A stretch of 64,000 nucleotides of DNA from Peribacillus muralis (GCF_001645685.2 NZ_CP017080.1:486001-550000), one strand, 5' to 3'. Positions 8,287-17,311 are shown, numbered from the stretch's first letter. The notes: a model not told the origin generated them from the letters alone. Numbers and translations are program-made.

Positions 8287-9480
8287 ATGAAAAGTTTTTT
8301 TATAGCATGGAAGGACTTTAAGGTTCGGGCCACTGATAAAAGGGGATTTACGATGATGCTCATCATGCCAATCATTTTAACGATGATCCTTGGAGCAGCG
8401 CTGAAAGATATCATGGGCGGAGAAGAAGAATTTCAGCAAACGTCAGTCGGTTTGTACGTGGCAAAAAAAGATCAAATGGCAGAATTATTAAGACGCGATG
8501 TATTGGAGAAGACGCAATTCATTACGGTAAAACTTGTAGACAGTGAGGAAAAGCTTAAAAAGATGGTGAAAGCAGGTGATCTAGAGGTAGGTATCTCGAT
8601 TCCTGCTGATTGGAGTGCCCATCTTGAAGAAGCCGTCCTTTTCACAGATAAAGATAAACAGTTGAAGGCAGCGGTCATCGAGTCGATCATCACTGCTTTT
8701 ACAGACAGGGTACAGTCGATTTCAACAGCTTCCCAAGCCGTAATGGCAGATTTGGCTACAGCACATAGCAGTTCAGCAAATCGAGGGAATTCCGGGCAGA
8801 CGACAGAGAATATAATGAAGGCGTTAGCGGGCAGCGGTGAAGAACCTATAGAAATCACCAAGCAATCCATCGGTGTAAAACAGGTATCTTCGATGCAATA
8901 TTATGCTGCTGCGATGCTTGCGATGTTTTTACTTTATAATGTGACCCTCGGGGCCAAATCTGTCATACAAGAGCATCATACGGAGACCCTTGCACGTTTA
9001 AACAGTACACCGATAAGTAAATGGGATATTGTTCTCGGAAAGTTTTTAGGCACTCTTTATTTTGCTTTTATACAGTTTTTGCTTTTTTATATAGTCACTG
9101 CAATGTTATTGAAGGTGAACTGGGGTGAAAATCATTGGGAGGTCGTTGCTATCGGGTTTACTTACTCTGTGGCGGTTGCAGGTCTCTCCATGTTATTGGC
9201 TGCCTATATTACGCAGGAAAAAACAGCTGATTTAATCAGCGGGATCGGTATCCAGGTTTTTGCGATAATTGGGGGTTCAATGCTGCCCATTCATTCGTTT
9301 CCAGACTGGTTTAAGGGCATCGCTGCTTTTGTGCCGAATAATTGGGCGTTAACCAGTTTCCTTGACATCATGTCAGGTGTAGGCTGGGGCGGGCTTCTGC
9401 TGCCGTTGTTCGTATTAGGGGCGATTGGTGGCCTGTCATTGCTTATAGGAGCTTGGCGTTTAAGGGGGAGATACGTTTGA
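8287..9480 (+). CDS. lnrM: ABC-2 permease LnrM
   Basis: A 397-residue ABC-2 membrane protein. One N-terminal helix (about 20-40) is followed by a large extracytoplasmic domain (about 45-205) and a C-terminal block of five helices, the standard ABC-2 arrangement. The motif HHTETLARLNSTPISKW at the start of the helix block is typical of the family. It should pair with LnrN and LnrL to form the exporter. The ATG at 8287 follows AGGAGGGG. Its last codons overlap the TTG start of lnrN, so the two permeases are translationally coupled. Confidence 0.87.
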   Translation: MKSFFIAWKDFKVRATDKRGFTMMLIMPIILTMILGAALKDIMGGEEEFQQTSVGLYVAKKDQMAELLRRDVLEKTQFITVKLVDSEEKLKKMVKAGDLEVGISIPADWSAHLEEAVLFTDKDKQLKAAVIESIITAFTDRVQSISTASQAVMADLATAHSSSANRGNSGQTTENIMKALAGSGEEPIEITKQSIGVKQVSSMQYYAAAMLAMFLLYNVTLGAKSVIQEHHTETLARLNSTPISKWDIVLGKFLGTLYFAFIQFLLFYIVTAMLLKVNWGENHWEVVAIGFTYSVAVAGLSMLLAAYITQEKTADLISGIGIQVFAIIGGSMLPIHSFPDWFKGIAAFVPNNWALTSFLDIMSGVGWGGLLLPLFVLGAIGGLSLLIGAWRLRGRYV

Positions 9481-10625
9481 AGGTAATTTGGAACATTTGC
9501 CGATGGGAAATGCAAAGGATATTCAAAAGGCCTCAGAGCTATTTGGTCATGTTTGCCATGCCTCTTATTTTCACTCTTTTGTTTGGCACCTTTTTTGGAG
9601 ACGGAGGACAAAACAAGCCGATCATTGCATTAGTGGACAACGATGGCACAGTATTATCAAAGTCATTATACAAAGGGATTCACGAAGATAATTCTTTGTT
9701 CAAGTTAGAAAAGAGAACGCACAAACAAGCGCTTCAGGAAATTGAAAAAAATAAAGTGGCGGGAATCATCTTCATCCCGGAAGGATTTGAAGCCGAATTG
9801 CATGATGGGCGGGCTCCTGATATCGCATTTCAACATATACCTGAATTCACAACGTATCCAATGGTTACAGGGTTTCTATCAAATAAGCTTTCAAAGCTGA
9901 AAATAGAATCGACTGCAGCGGTTGTCTGGAGTGAACAAACTGGAGCACCTTGGCAAGACATGTATGAAAAAATAGCGAAGAATCGAAACAATGAAGGTGT
10001 GAAAATCAAAAAGGTCATCATTGAAAAAGGAGCGTCTAATGAACGAAGTGAAGTATCCGGCAATGCTTCCGGCTTCTCGATCATGTTTCTGATGATAACC
10101 ATGGTGAGTGTGACCAGTACGATATTAGAGGCCAAAAGCAATGGTGTGTGGTACCGGCTGATGTCAACACCCGCATCACGGTTTGATATAGCGGCTGGGT
10201 ATTTCTTGTCCTTTTTCTTAATCGGTTGGATACAATTTGGTTCATTGATTGTTGCCACGTCCTTCCTTTTTGACGTCAATTGGGGAAATCCATTATCGTT
10301 AATAACTCTCGTTTCAGCTATGATGCTGGCGATAGTAGGACTGGGACTCATGATTGCCGGTTTTGCCAAAACGGTGGAGCAGCAATCTGCAGCGGGTAAC
10401 CTCATCATCATTTCCAGCTGTATGATTGCCGGCGTCTACTGGCCTCTTGAGATAGAACCCGCTTTTATGCAGAAAATGGCTGATTTCCTGCCACAGACCT
10501 GGTCGATGAGAGGGCTGAAGGAAATTGCGGCGAATGGTACCTTACCTGTTGATTCTCTTGTTATTTTATTGGCATTTGCGTTCGTTTTTTTAATGGTTGG
10601 AATGAGAAAAATGAAGTTTGAGTAA
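9477..10625 (+). CDS. lnrN: ABC-2 permease LnrN
   Basis: A 382-residue ABC-2 permease, second membrane subunit of the exporter. It shows an N-terminal helix (YLVMFAMPLIFTLLFGTFF), an outer domain to about residue 200, and a C-terminal helix block starting ILEAKSNGVWYRLMSTPASR, the same pattern as LnrM. I chose TTG at 9477 because AAGGGGGAG precedes it at good distance; the frame stays open upstream inside lnrM, but an ATG at 9453 has no site. The four-base TTGA overlap with the lnrM stop supports coupling. No convincing terminator follows on the plus strand. Confidence 0.85.
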   Translation: MKVIWNICRWEMQRIFKRPQSYLVMFAMPLIFTLLFGTFFGDGGQNKPIIALVDNDGTVLSKSLYKGIHEDNSLFKLEKRTHKQALQEIEKNKVAGIIFIPEGFEAELHDGRAPDIAFQHIPEFTTYPMVTGFLSNKLSKLKIESTAAVVWSEQTGAPWQDMYEKIAKNRNNEGVKIKKVIIEKGASNERSEVSGNASGFSIMFLMITMVSVTSTILEAKSNGVWYRLMSTPASRFDIAAGYFLSFFLIGWIQFGSLIVATSFLFDVNWGNPLSLITLVSAMMLAIVGLGLMIAGFAKTVEQQSAAGNLIIISSCMIAGVYWPLEIEPAFMQKMADFLPQTWSMRGLKEIAANGTLPVDSLVILLAFAFVFLMVGMRKMKFE

Positions 10626-10663
10626 TCTGAACGAAAGTCTTTTTATTTATTCCACCGAAATGA

Positions 10664-10696
10664 AGAAAAAGCCTCCAATTGAATATTGGAGGCTTC
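10664..10696 (-). terminator. Rho-independent terminator
   Basis: An 11-bp stem (AAGCCTCCAAT / ATTGGAGGCTT) with a T-rich tail on the minus strand ends the nitroreductase gene. It may also stop read-through from lnrN. Confidence 0.8.
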
Positions 10697-10702
10697 AGTT
10701 CA

Positions 10703-11269
10703 TTAATCCATAACGGTTAACAGTTGATCGATTTCTTTCCTCGGTCTCGGCGTGGGAACCATATCAGGGTAGCCAACGTGAAGACTTCCGACTATTTTTT
10801 CGCCTGGTTTCACCGCTAAAGCATCACGAAATTCCGTGCTATGGATCATGCCATAAGTTTCCCATATCATACCGATGCCTTGTTCCCAGGCAAGTAGGCT
10901 GAAATTCTGGATCAAGGCACTTGTAGCTGCATAATCTTCTTCCCGTACCATCGGGTTCGGATTTTCTTCCATGATAACCGCGACAAACATCGGAACACCG
11001 CTCAGTTTATTGAATCCACGCTGTCCAGCTTCCTTTTTCTTTTCTGGATCTTTTTCCTTGCCGGCCATGAATGCGCGGGTTGCTTCTGCTAGTTTTAGGC
11101 GACTATCCCCATGCACTACGACGAAGCGCCATGGTTGGGTCATTTTATGGTTCGGAGCCCATGTAGACGTTTCCAATAATCCCTGAATGGTATCAATGGG
11201 AACAGGGATGTCCTTGAAACGCTTAATGCTGCGCCGTCCTTTTATGATATCTTCTAATTTCATATTCAT
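10703..11269 (-). CDS. Nitroreductase-family flavoprotein (YdjA-like)
   Basis: A 188-residue FMN-dependent NAD(P)H oxidoreductase of the nitroreductase fold. The N-terminal FMN site RRSIKRF, the TWAPNHKMTQPWRFVVV strand and the C-terminal GSLHVGYPD segment place it in the minimal YdjA-like subgroup, about 185 residues. The physiological substrate is unknown; such enzymes reduce nitroaromatics and quinones. Two ATG codons six bases apart (11269 and 11263) share the site AAGGAG; the second has the more usual spacing, so the protein may lack the first two residues. Upstream on the same strand lie a candidate structured RNA and a Fur-type dyad. Confidence 0.85.
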   Translation of the reverse strand: MNMKLEDIIKGRRSIKRFKDIPVPIDTIQGLLETSTWAPNHKMTQPWRFVVVHGDSRLKLAEATRAFMAGKEKDPEKKKEAGQRGFNKLSGVPMFVAVIMEENPNPMVREEDYAATSALIQNFSLLAWEQGIGMIWETYGMIHSTEFRDALAVKPGEKIVGSLHVGYPDMVPTPRPRKEIDQLLTVMD

Positions 11270-11315
11270 CCTTCTCCTTCAAAAATCAATATATATGTAA
11301 GGTTTATATGTTTTT

Positions 11316-11453
11316 AAAAAGAAAAAATCCCCGGCTGCCTAATATATGCTTCCAACGTGAATAAATTACTTGAATAAAGAGGGGGCAATATTCTAGTGAC
11401 ATGCATTCGCTAATGAGCATATAATTTTTCTAGGCACAGAGAAAGCCGGGGCG
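11316..11453 (-). ncRNA. Candidate structured small RNA
   Basis: Read on the minus strand, three helices nest in order: CCCCGGC (11451-11445) with GCCGGGG (11335-11329), TGCCTA (11436-11431) with TAGGCA (11341-11336), and TATATGCT (11423-11416) with AGCATATA (11350-11343). Inside lie a small CATT-AGCG-AATG hairpin and an apparently unpaired GCCCCCTCTTTATTC tract. A TTTTTTC tail directly follows the closing stem, and TACAAT (11461-11456) lies just before its 5' side. I recognise no known family. The strand is chosen from the T tail and the -10. No good -35 was found. Confidence 0.45.
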
Positions 11454-11455
11454 AC

Positions 11456-11461
11456 ATTGTA
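11456..11461 (-). promoter_or_regulatory. Putative -10 element of the candidate RNA
   Basis: TACAAT on the minus strand, six to seven bases before the CCCCGGC that opens the predicted RNA. No TTGACA-like box lies 16-18 bases upstream, so an activator or another sigma factor may be needed. Confidence 0.4.
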
Positions 11462-11527
11462 GCTATGTACAACATCAACAGGGTACGATAAGGGAATATC
11501 GTAAAAGTTTATCAAATTTCAGAGATC

Positions 11528-11553
11528 GATAATGAAATTGAAAATCATTATCA
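11528..11553. promoter_or_regulatory. Fur-type operator
   Basis: GATAATGA (11528-11535) and TCATTATC (11545-11552) form a dyad. The embedded TGAAAATCATTATCA (11539-11553) matches the 7-1-7 Bacillus Fur box TGATAAT-N-ATTATCA with one mismatch. It lies between the candidate RNA (minus strand) and the exporter genes (plus strand, 170 bases on), so either could be the target. Confidence 0.6.
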
Positions 11554-11723
11554 ATTAGAATTTTCGCTTATTTCCTTTGATTTGTCAATAGTATTTATTA
11601 AAAAAAATCAAATTATCTAACAACACTTTAAATCAGTTAAAATCTTTTAATAAATCTGTATAAAAATGTATAATAAGATGATAAAGATGCTTTCTACATA
11701 TGAAGAATCGAAGGGTGTCATAG

Positions 11724-13472
11724 ATGAAAAAACTGTCCTCATTCCTTAAGCCGTACTGGCTCCTGATCATTCTTGCTTTATTCTTGATGATTGTCGAGCT
11801 TGGTGTGGAATTATTACAACCTTTATTTATTGCAAAGATAATTGATGATGGCATTTTACAGAAAGATTTGTCGGTGGTGATTAAATGGGGAGGCATCATG
11901 GTCGGCCTTTCCATCTTTTCTTTTTTGGGTGGGATTGTTAATTCCTTTACTGCATCACATGTAAGTCAAAGTTTCGGGCATGATGTTAGGAAAAGTCTAT
12001 TCAGTAAAATACAGGCGTTTTCTTTTGCTAATCTGAATAATATCCCGACCTCTTCTTTGATTACAAGAATGACGAATGATGTAACCCAGCTTCAAAATAC
12101 GGTCTTTATGGGATTGCGCATCATGGCGCGGGCACCATTGATCGTAATCGGCGGTGCGATCATGGCCATGACGGTTGATCTTAAGCTATCACTCGTTCTG
12201 GTAATATCGATTCCTATTCTTGTTTTCTTCCTGGTATGGGTCATGAAAAGGGCAGCGAAGTTGTTTAAGCTCGTTCAGAAAAAGCTTGATGGTGTCAATA
12301 ATGTCATGAGGGAAAACCTTACAGGCATGCGCTTGATCAAAGCTTTCCTTCGCAAGGAGCATGAGATTGGACGGTTTGACGGAGCCAATGATGAACTGAA
12401 AAGAAAGACAATGACCTCGCTTCGATTAATTGAAACGACCATGCCTGTGTTGATGCTTGTCATGAATGGGGCGATCTTGGTCATTCTCTGGCTTGGAAGC
12501 GGATATATTACAACAGGGGATATCCAGGTAGGGGAAGTAGTGGCAATCGTTAACTATGCAACGAGGATCGCTGCCTCACTTTCGGTTTTTTCCTGGCTGA
12601 TCACTGTCATCTCCCGAGCGAAGGCCTCGGCCGATCGTGTAACGGAAATCTTCGAGACCCCTATAGATATCTACGAAGGAAAAAAGGAAATCAGAAGTGA
12701 TGGTATCAAGGGTGGAGGCATCAAATTCCTTGATGTATCCTTCCGTTATCCAGGTACTGATAATGCCGTATTGAAGCACTTGAACTTCTCTATTGATCCC
12801 GGGGGTTCGCTCGCCATCATGGGAGCGACGGGGTCTGGGAAAACATCTCTGTTCCAGCTGATTCCGAGATTATATGAAGCTGATGGAGGCTCCATCCTTA
12901 TTGATGAACAGAATGTGAAGGATTTCCCCCTCGATACGCTGCGGAAAAAGATCGGCTATGTGCCACAGGAAGCCTTACTTTTTTCAGGAACGATAAAAAA
13001 TAACATCGCTTGGGGAAAAGAAGGGGCCACGGATGAAGAAGTCAAGGAAGCGGCGATGCATGCCCAAGTCCATGGGACGGTCATGAAGCTCCCAAAGCAA
13101 TATGAAACGTTATTAGGGCAAAAAGGAGTGAATCTCTCGGGAGGGCAAAAGCAGCGGCTGTCGATTGCGAGAGCTTTAGTGCGCAAACCGAAGATTCTCC
13201 TTCTAGACGATAGTACAAGTGCGTTGGATTTGAAAACGGAAAGCAAGTTGCTTAGCGCTTTAAAATCCTATACATGCACGACAATCATCATTACTCAAAA
13301 AATCAGTACAGCGATGGAGGCGGATAAAATCTTATTGCTGGAAAATGGTGAAGTGCTTGCTGAAGGGAAACATGAAGAATTGATTCATACGAGTGAGCTT
13401 TATCGGAAAATCGTTCACTCGCAGTTTGGGGAGGAGGGGATTGCGATTGAGCCGAAGAATTTCTCCCAATAA
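11724..13472 (+). CDS. ABC multidrug exporter half-transporter, YfiB-like
   Basis: A 582-residue half-transporter with six membrane helices (about 1-310) fused to an ATPase. Walker A is GATGSGKTS, the Q-loop is VPQE, the signature is LSGGQKQR and Walker B is ILLLDDSTSALD. The residue after Walker B is Asp rather than the catalytic Glu, and the switch region reads ITQKIST with no His, so this ATP site is degenerate. That is the hallmark of the weaker half of heterodimeric exporters. Its partner overlaps its 3' end. Sizes (582 and 594) fit the B. subtilis YfiB/YfiC pair better than BmrC/BmrD. Substrate unknown. The ATG follows AAGGG; a TATAAT lies at 11669-11674. Confidence 0.88.
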   Translation: MKKLSSFLKPYWLLIILALFLMIVELGVELLQPLFIAKIIDDGILQKDLSVVIKWGGIMVGLSIFSFLGGIVNSFTASHVSQSFGHDVRKSLFSKIQAFSFANLNNIPTSSLITRMTNDVTQLQNTVFMGLRIMARAPLIVIGGAIMAMTVDLKLSLVLVISIPILVFFLVWVMKRAAKLFKLVQKKLDGVNNVMRENLTGMRLIKAFLRKEHEIGRFDGANDELKRKTMTSLRLIETTMPVLMLVMNGAILVILWLGSGYITTGDIQVGEVVAIVNYATRIAASLSVFSWLITVISRAKASADRVTEIFETPIDIYEGKKEIRSDGIKGGGIKFLDVSFRYPGTDNAVLKHLNFSIDPGGSLAIMGATGSGKTSLFQLIPRLYEADGGSILIDEQNVKDFPLDTLRKKIGYVPQEALLFSGTIKNNIAWGKEGATDEEVKEAAMHAQVHGTVMKLPKQYETLLGQKGVNLSGGQKQRLSIARALVRKPKILLLDDSTSALDLKTESKLLSALKSYTCTTIIITQKISTAMEADKILLLENGEVLAEGKHEELIHTSELYRKIVHSQFGEEGIAIEPKNFSQ

Positions 13473-15231
13473 GGCTAAACCGCTCAACTCATGGAGTACG
13501 ATAAAAAGGATCATCCCTTACTTGGCAACGAATAAAGGTCTTCTACTTTGGGTCCTGTTCATGGTACTGGTAAGCTCGGCACTAGGCTTGCTTGGCCCCT
13601 TTCTGGTCGGCAGGGCCATTGATGATTACATTGTCACAAAGGAAAGTGCCGGGCTATTTAGCCTTCTTTTCGGGCTGCTTGGTGTTTATATATTCTATTC
13701 CCTATCGATGTGGCTTCAAAATTATTGGATGATCGGCATTGCCCAGGATACGGTCTATGTCATGCGAAACCAATTGTTCAAAAAGCTTCACCAGTTGTCC
13801 ATTCCTTTTTTTGACCGCCGTCAGCACGGGGAATTGATGAGTAGGGTCACGAATGATATCGAGAATGTCAGTTCCACATTGAATAGCTCTGTCATCCAGA
13901 TTTTTTCTAGTGTGCTGACACTCATCGGGACAGTCGGGGTCATGCTTTATTTGAGTCCTTTGTTAACTTTGTTGACCTTGATCATCGTCCCGCTCATGTT
14001 CTTCGGCTTGAGATGGATAACGAACCGGACCGGGAAGCTTTTTAAGGAGCAACAGAAAAATCTGGGGGAACTGAATGGGTTTATAGAAGAAACGATTTCC
14101 GGTCAGCGGATCGTAAAGGCTTTTTCACAGGAAGACAAGGTGATTCGTGATTTTATCACCAGGAGTGAAAACTTGAAGAAGGCAGGATTTTTATCCCAAT
14201 CGTATTCGGGGTTGATTCCAAAGTTGATGAATTTATTGAACAATTTAAGTTTTACGGTAATAGCCGCAGTCGGAGGGTTTTTGGCGTTGAGCGGGATAGG
14301 AACGGTCACCATCGGGGTGATTGTCATCTTTACCGAGTATTCGAGGCAATTCACCCGGCCGCTCAATGATCTGGCTAATCAATTCAATACACTACTATCG
14401 GCCGTTGCTGGTGCGGAACGGGTTTTTGCGATTCTGGATGAGAAAGAAGAAGAAGTGGATGAGGTTCAAGCCTCTGAGCTTCGGGATGTCAGTGGTCAGG
14501 TTGATTTCGAAGGAGTGTCCTTTTCCTATAATGAAGATGACCAAACGATACATGATGTCAGCTTTCATGCAGAAAAAGGCGAAACCATCGCGCTTGTAGG
14601 GCCAACCGGTGCTGGTAAGACGACGATCATTAACCTTTTGGCCCGTTTTTACGAGCCGAACAGCGGCAGGATCTTGATCGACGGGCAGAATATCCAGCAG
14701 GTTACGCGGGCAAGTCTCCGAAAGCATATGGGATTCGTTTTACAGGATTCCTTTTTGTTTCAAGGTACGATTCGTGAAAATATCCGCTATGGCCGTTTGG
14801 AGGCGGGCGATGAAGAGGTGGAGGAGGCAGCCAAGCTTGCCAATGCCCATTCCTTTATCATGAAGCTTCCGGATGGATACGGGACCATCCTGAGTCAGGA
14901 TGGCAGTGGGATCAGTCAGGGGCAGCGTCAGCTTTTGTCGATTGCGAGGGCCATTTTAGCCGATCCCATCCTTTTGATCTTGGATGAAGCGACAAGCAGC
15001 ATAGATACGATCACCGAGCTTAAAATCCAGGAAGCATTACAGCGCTTGATGGAAGGAAGAACGAGCTTCGTCATCGCCCATCGGTTGAATACGATTCAGC
15101 AAAGTGACTTGATCCTTGTTCTTGATGAGGGAAGGGTCATTGAAAAGGGGTCACATGAGGAGCTGCTGCGGCAAAGGGGTTTTTACTACAACCTATACCG
15201 CAGTTCAATAAAGGAAATTCAGACAGGATGA
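13447..15231 (+). CDS. ABC multidrug exporter half-transporter, YfiC-like
   Basis: A 594-residue half-transporter, partner of the preceding gene. Six membrane helices are followed by an ATPase with Walker A GPTGAGKTT, Q-loop VLQD, Walker B LLILDEATSSID with the catalytic Glu, and switch His in IAHRLNT. The signature reads ISQGQRQL where LSGGQ is usual, so the composite site formed with the YfiB-like partner has one altered signature. Together with the missing Glu in the partner this gives one working and one degenerate ATP site. I chose TTG at 13447, nine bases after AGGAGG; TTG at 13441 is the alternative. It overlaps the upstream gene by 26 bases. Confidence 0.87.
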   Translation: MSRRISPNKAKPLNSWSTIKRIIPYLATNKGLLLWVLFMVLVSSALGLLGPFLVGRAIDDYIVTKESAGLFSLLFGLLGVYIFYSLSMWLQNYWMIGIAQDTVYVMRNQLFKKLHQLSIPFFDRRQHGELMSRVTNDIENVSSTLNSSVIQIFSSVLTLIGTVGVMLYLSPLLTLLTLIIVPLMFFGLRWITNRTGKLFKEQQKNLGELNGFIEETISGQRIVKAFSQEDKVIRDFITRSENLKKAGFLSQSYSGLIPKLMNLLNNLSFTVIAAVGGFLALSGIGTVTIGVIVIFTEYSRQFTRPLNDLANQFNTLLSAVAGAERVFAILDEKEEEVDEVQASELRDVSGQVDFEGVSFSYNEDDQTIHDVSFHAEKGETIALVGPTGAGKTTIINLLARFYEPNSGRILIDGQNIQQVTRASLRKHMGFVLQDSFLFQGTIRENIRYGRLEAGDEEVEEAAKLANAHSFIMKLPDGYGTILSQDGSGISQGQRQLLSIARAILADPILLILDEATSSIDTITELKIQEALQRLMEGRTSFVIAHRLNTIQQSDLILVLDEGRVIEKGSHEELLRQRGFYYNLYRSSIKEIQTG

Positions 15232-15240
15232 TGTAAGGAA

Positions 15241-15267
15241 TGTGTGCCGATAGGCGCGCATTTTTTG
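15241..15267 (+). terminator. Rho-independent terminator
   Basis: GTGTGCC pairs with GGCGCGC (two G-U pairs) around GATA, followed by a T-rich tail, after the exporter pair. Confidence 0.7.
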
Positions 15268-15420
15268 CTTTGTACGTGGAAAACTAACTTGAATAATGAG
15301 ATTTTTTTATTTGGATCTATCCTAGTGCTCTCTAATTCAATTTCCAAATGCCGGGAGAAAAGGTTTTAGGATTAATCGTTTTCTGCTTGCTTAAATGTAT
15401 ATAATTTGCTAATATAACTG

Positions 15421-15432
15421 ACGAACGTTCGT
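15421..15432. promoter_or_regulatory. TetR-type operator palindrome
   Basis: ACGAACGTTCGT is a perfect 12-base palindrome, 16 bases after a TATAAT (15400-15405) and just ahead of the TetR-family gene. It is placed to block the start of transcription of that gene and the following pump, so self-repression relieved by a ligand is the likely logic. Confidence 0.7.
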
Positions 15433-15452
15433 TAAAATTCGAGGTGAAAGTA

Positions 15453-16034
15453 TTGAAAAGCAACGAAATTAAAGAAGCTGCCCTGAAGTATTTTACGATT
15501 CATGGATACGAAGGAGCATCTCTTTCACAAATAGCTGAAGAAGTCGGCATGAGAAAGCAATCCATTTACGCCCATTTCAAAGGGAAGGATGATCTTTTTC
15601 TCAATGTTTTGCGTGATGCGAAAGAGACGGAGCTAACGTCCAAACTTCAATATTTCAGTAAAGTCGATTCAAAAGATCCTGAGAAGGATTTATACGGATT
15701 TTTACAATTGAGCATCGATCTTTTTCAAAAAAATGAGCATGTAAAGTTTTGGCTGCGCATGTCTTTTTTTCCGCCGGCACATCTGGAAGAAGCGATTTCA
15801 GAAGAAGTCATGGATATAGAGGATAAGGTGCAGGTCATCCTTGAAGGGAAATTTCAGGATTGGATCAATGCCGGGATAATCATTGAAGAGGCAGCGATCA
15901 CGCCTACGTTCGCTTTCTTGGGAGTTGTGGATTCGATTATGCTGGAGCTTGTTTACGGCAATGATGAAAAGCGGCTGAAGGACAAAGTGGCAGCCTCCTG
16001 GACAGTGTTTTGGAGAGGTATATCGCCTAAATGA
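15453..16034 (+). CDS. TetR/AcrR-family transcriptional regulator
   Basis: A 193-residue repressor. The N-terminal helix-turn-helix runs from KEAALKYFTIHGYEGASLS through IAEEVGMRKQSIYAHFKGKDDLF (to about residue 50); the C-terminal ligand domain is unconserved. It stands 25 bases before an MFS efflux gene and right behind a perfect palindrome, so it probably represses both genes and releases on binding a pump substrate. TTG at 15453 is preferred because GAGGTG lies six bases upstream; a GTG at 15444 is also in frame but overlaps that site. The pair resembles B. subtilis yfiR-yfiS, a similarity of arrangement only. Confidence 0.85.
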   Translation: MKSNEIKEAALKYFTIHGYEGASLSQIAEEVGMRKQSIYAHFKGKDDLFLNVLRDAKETELTSKLQYFSKVDSKDPEKDLYGFLQLSIDLFQKNEHVKFWLRMSFFPPAHLEEAISEEVMDIEDKVQVILEGKFQDWINAGIIIEEAAITPTFAFLGVVDSIMLELVYGNDEKRLKDKVAASWTVFWRGISPK

Positions 16035-16059
16035 TCTACATGAAAAGAGGTGTTACTAT

Positions 16060-17262
16060 ATGGTTAAACCAATTAAAGAACAAAAGGCGGTATTGATCAT
16101 ACTGCTAAGCAATATATTCATTGCCTTTCTAGGAATCGGGCTCATCATTCCCGTCATGCCCTCCTTGATGAATATCATGCATTTATCAGGAAGTACGATG
16201 GGGTATCTTGTGGCCGTATTTGCGGTTTCACAGCTTATCATGTCCCCGTTCGCAGGTCGTTGGGTCGACCGATATGGCAGAAAGAAAATCATCATTATCG
16301 GCTTACTCCTTTTTGGTGTCTCGGAGCTTATTTTCGGTCTAGGCACAGACGTATCCGTATTTTATCTATCAAGGATCTTGGGAGGGATAAGTGCAGCGTT
16401 CATCATGCCGGGTGTCACTGCATATGTAGCGGATATTACATCCGTTCAGGAACGTCCAAAAGCGATGGGGTATATTTCCGCCGCCATTAGCTTGGGTTTT
16501 ATTATAGGACCGGGCATTGGTGGATTCGTGGCGGAATACGGGATACGTTTGCCTTTCTTCCTGGCGGGCATCATTGCTTTTATGGCCTGCCTTACATCGA
16601 TATTTATTTTAAAAGAGCCGCTGACGAAGGAGCAGCTTGCGGCAGTCTCTGCTGATGCAGGGCAAACGAACTTTGTGGACGATTTTAAAAAATCGCTTAA
16701 ACCACTTTACTTTATTGCCTTTATCCTAGTCTTTGTATTGGCATTTGGATTATCGGCCTATGAAACTGTCTTTAGTCTATTTTCTGATCATAAATTCGGT
16801 TTCACTCCAAAGGATATTGCAATGATCATTACAATAAGCTCGATATTCGGTGTGGTTGTGCAGGTATTCATGTTTGGAAAAATGGTCGACTTCCTCGGCG
16901 AAAAGAAACTTATCCAATTATGTTTAATCGTCGGTGCGATATTCGCAGTGGCCTCGACTTTAATCTCCAGTTATATGGCCGTTTTGGTGGTGACGTGCTT
17001 CGTCTTCCTGGCATTTGATTTGCTTCGTCCGGCATTGACGACATTTTTATCAAAAGCGGGCGGGAAAGAGCAAGGATTCGTTGCGGGCATGAACTCAACC
17101 TACACAAGCTTAGGGAACATTGTCGGACCGGCGATGGGCGGAATGCTTTTTGACATAAACATTAACTATCCCTATCTTTTTGCTGCGGTCATTATGGTCA
17201 TTGGCCTTGGGATTACAGTCATCTGGAAGGAAAACCGCTTGGCGGAAAGCTTGGCGCAATAA
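16060..17262 (+). CDS. MFS multidrug efflux transporter (NorA/Blt type)
   Basis: A 400-residue major facilitator with 12 predicted membrane helices. The loop 2-3 motif FAGRWVDRYGRKK and the helix-5 antiporter motif SLGFIIGPGIGGFVAEYG are characteristic of proton-coupled drug exporters of the Bmr/Blt/NorA group, whose length it matches. Substrates are unknown. It sits 25 bases after the TetR gene with its own site GAGGTG before the ATG, so the two form one operon under the 15421 palindrome. A strong hairpin follows the stop. Confidence 0.88.
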   Translation: MVKPIKEQKAVLIILLSNIFIAFLGIGLIIPVMPSLMNIMHLSGSTMGYLVAVFAVSQLIMSPFAGRWVDRYGRKKIIIIGLLLFGVSELIFGLGTDVSVFYLSRILGGISAAFIMPGVTAYVADITSVQERPKAMGYISAAISLGFIIGPGIGGFVAEYGIRLPFFLAGIIAFMACLTSIFILKEPLTKEQLAAVSADAGQTNFVDDFKKSLKPLYFIAFILVFVLAFGLSAYETVFSLFSDHKFGFTPKDIAMIITISSIFGVVVQVFMFGKMVDFLGEKKLIQLCLIVGAIFAVASTLISSYMAVLVVTCFVFLAFDLLRPALTTFLSKAGGKEQGFVAGMNSTYTSLGNIVGPAMGGMLFDININYPYLFAAVIMVIGLGITVIWKENRLAESLAQ

Positions 17263-17311
17263 TTCGTTTTTCCAAATCGATAAAGACCCGGATGATCGCT
17301 ATTAAAAGCAC

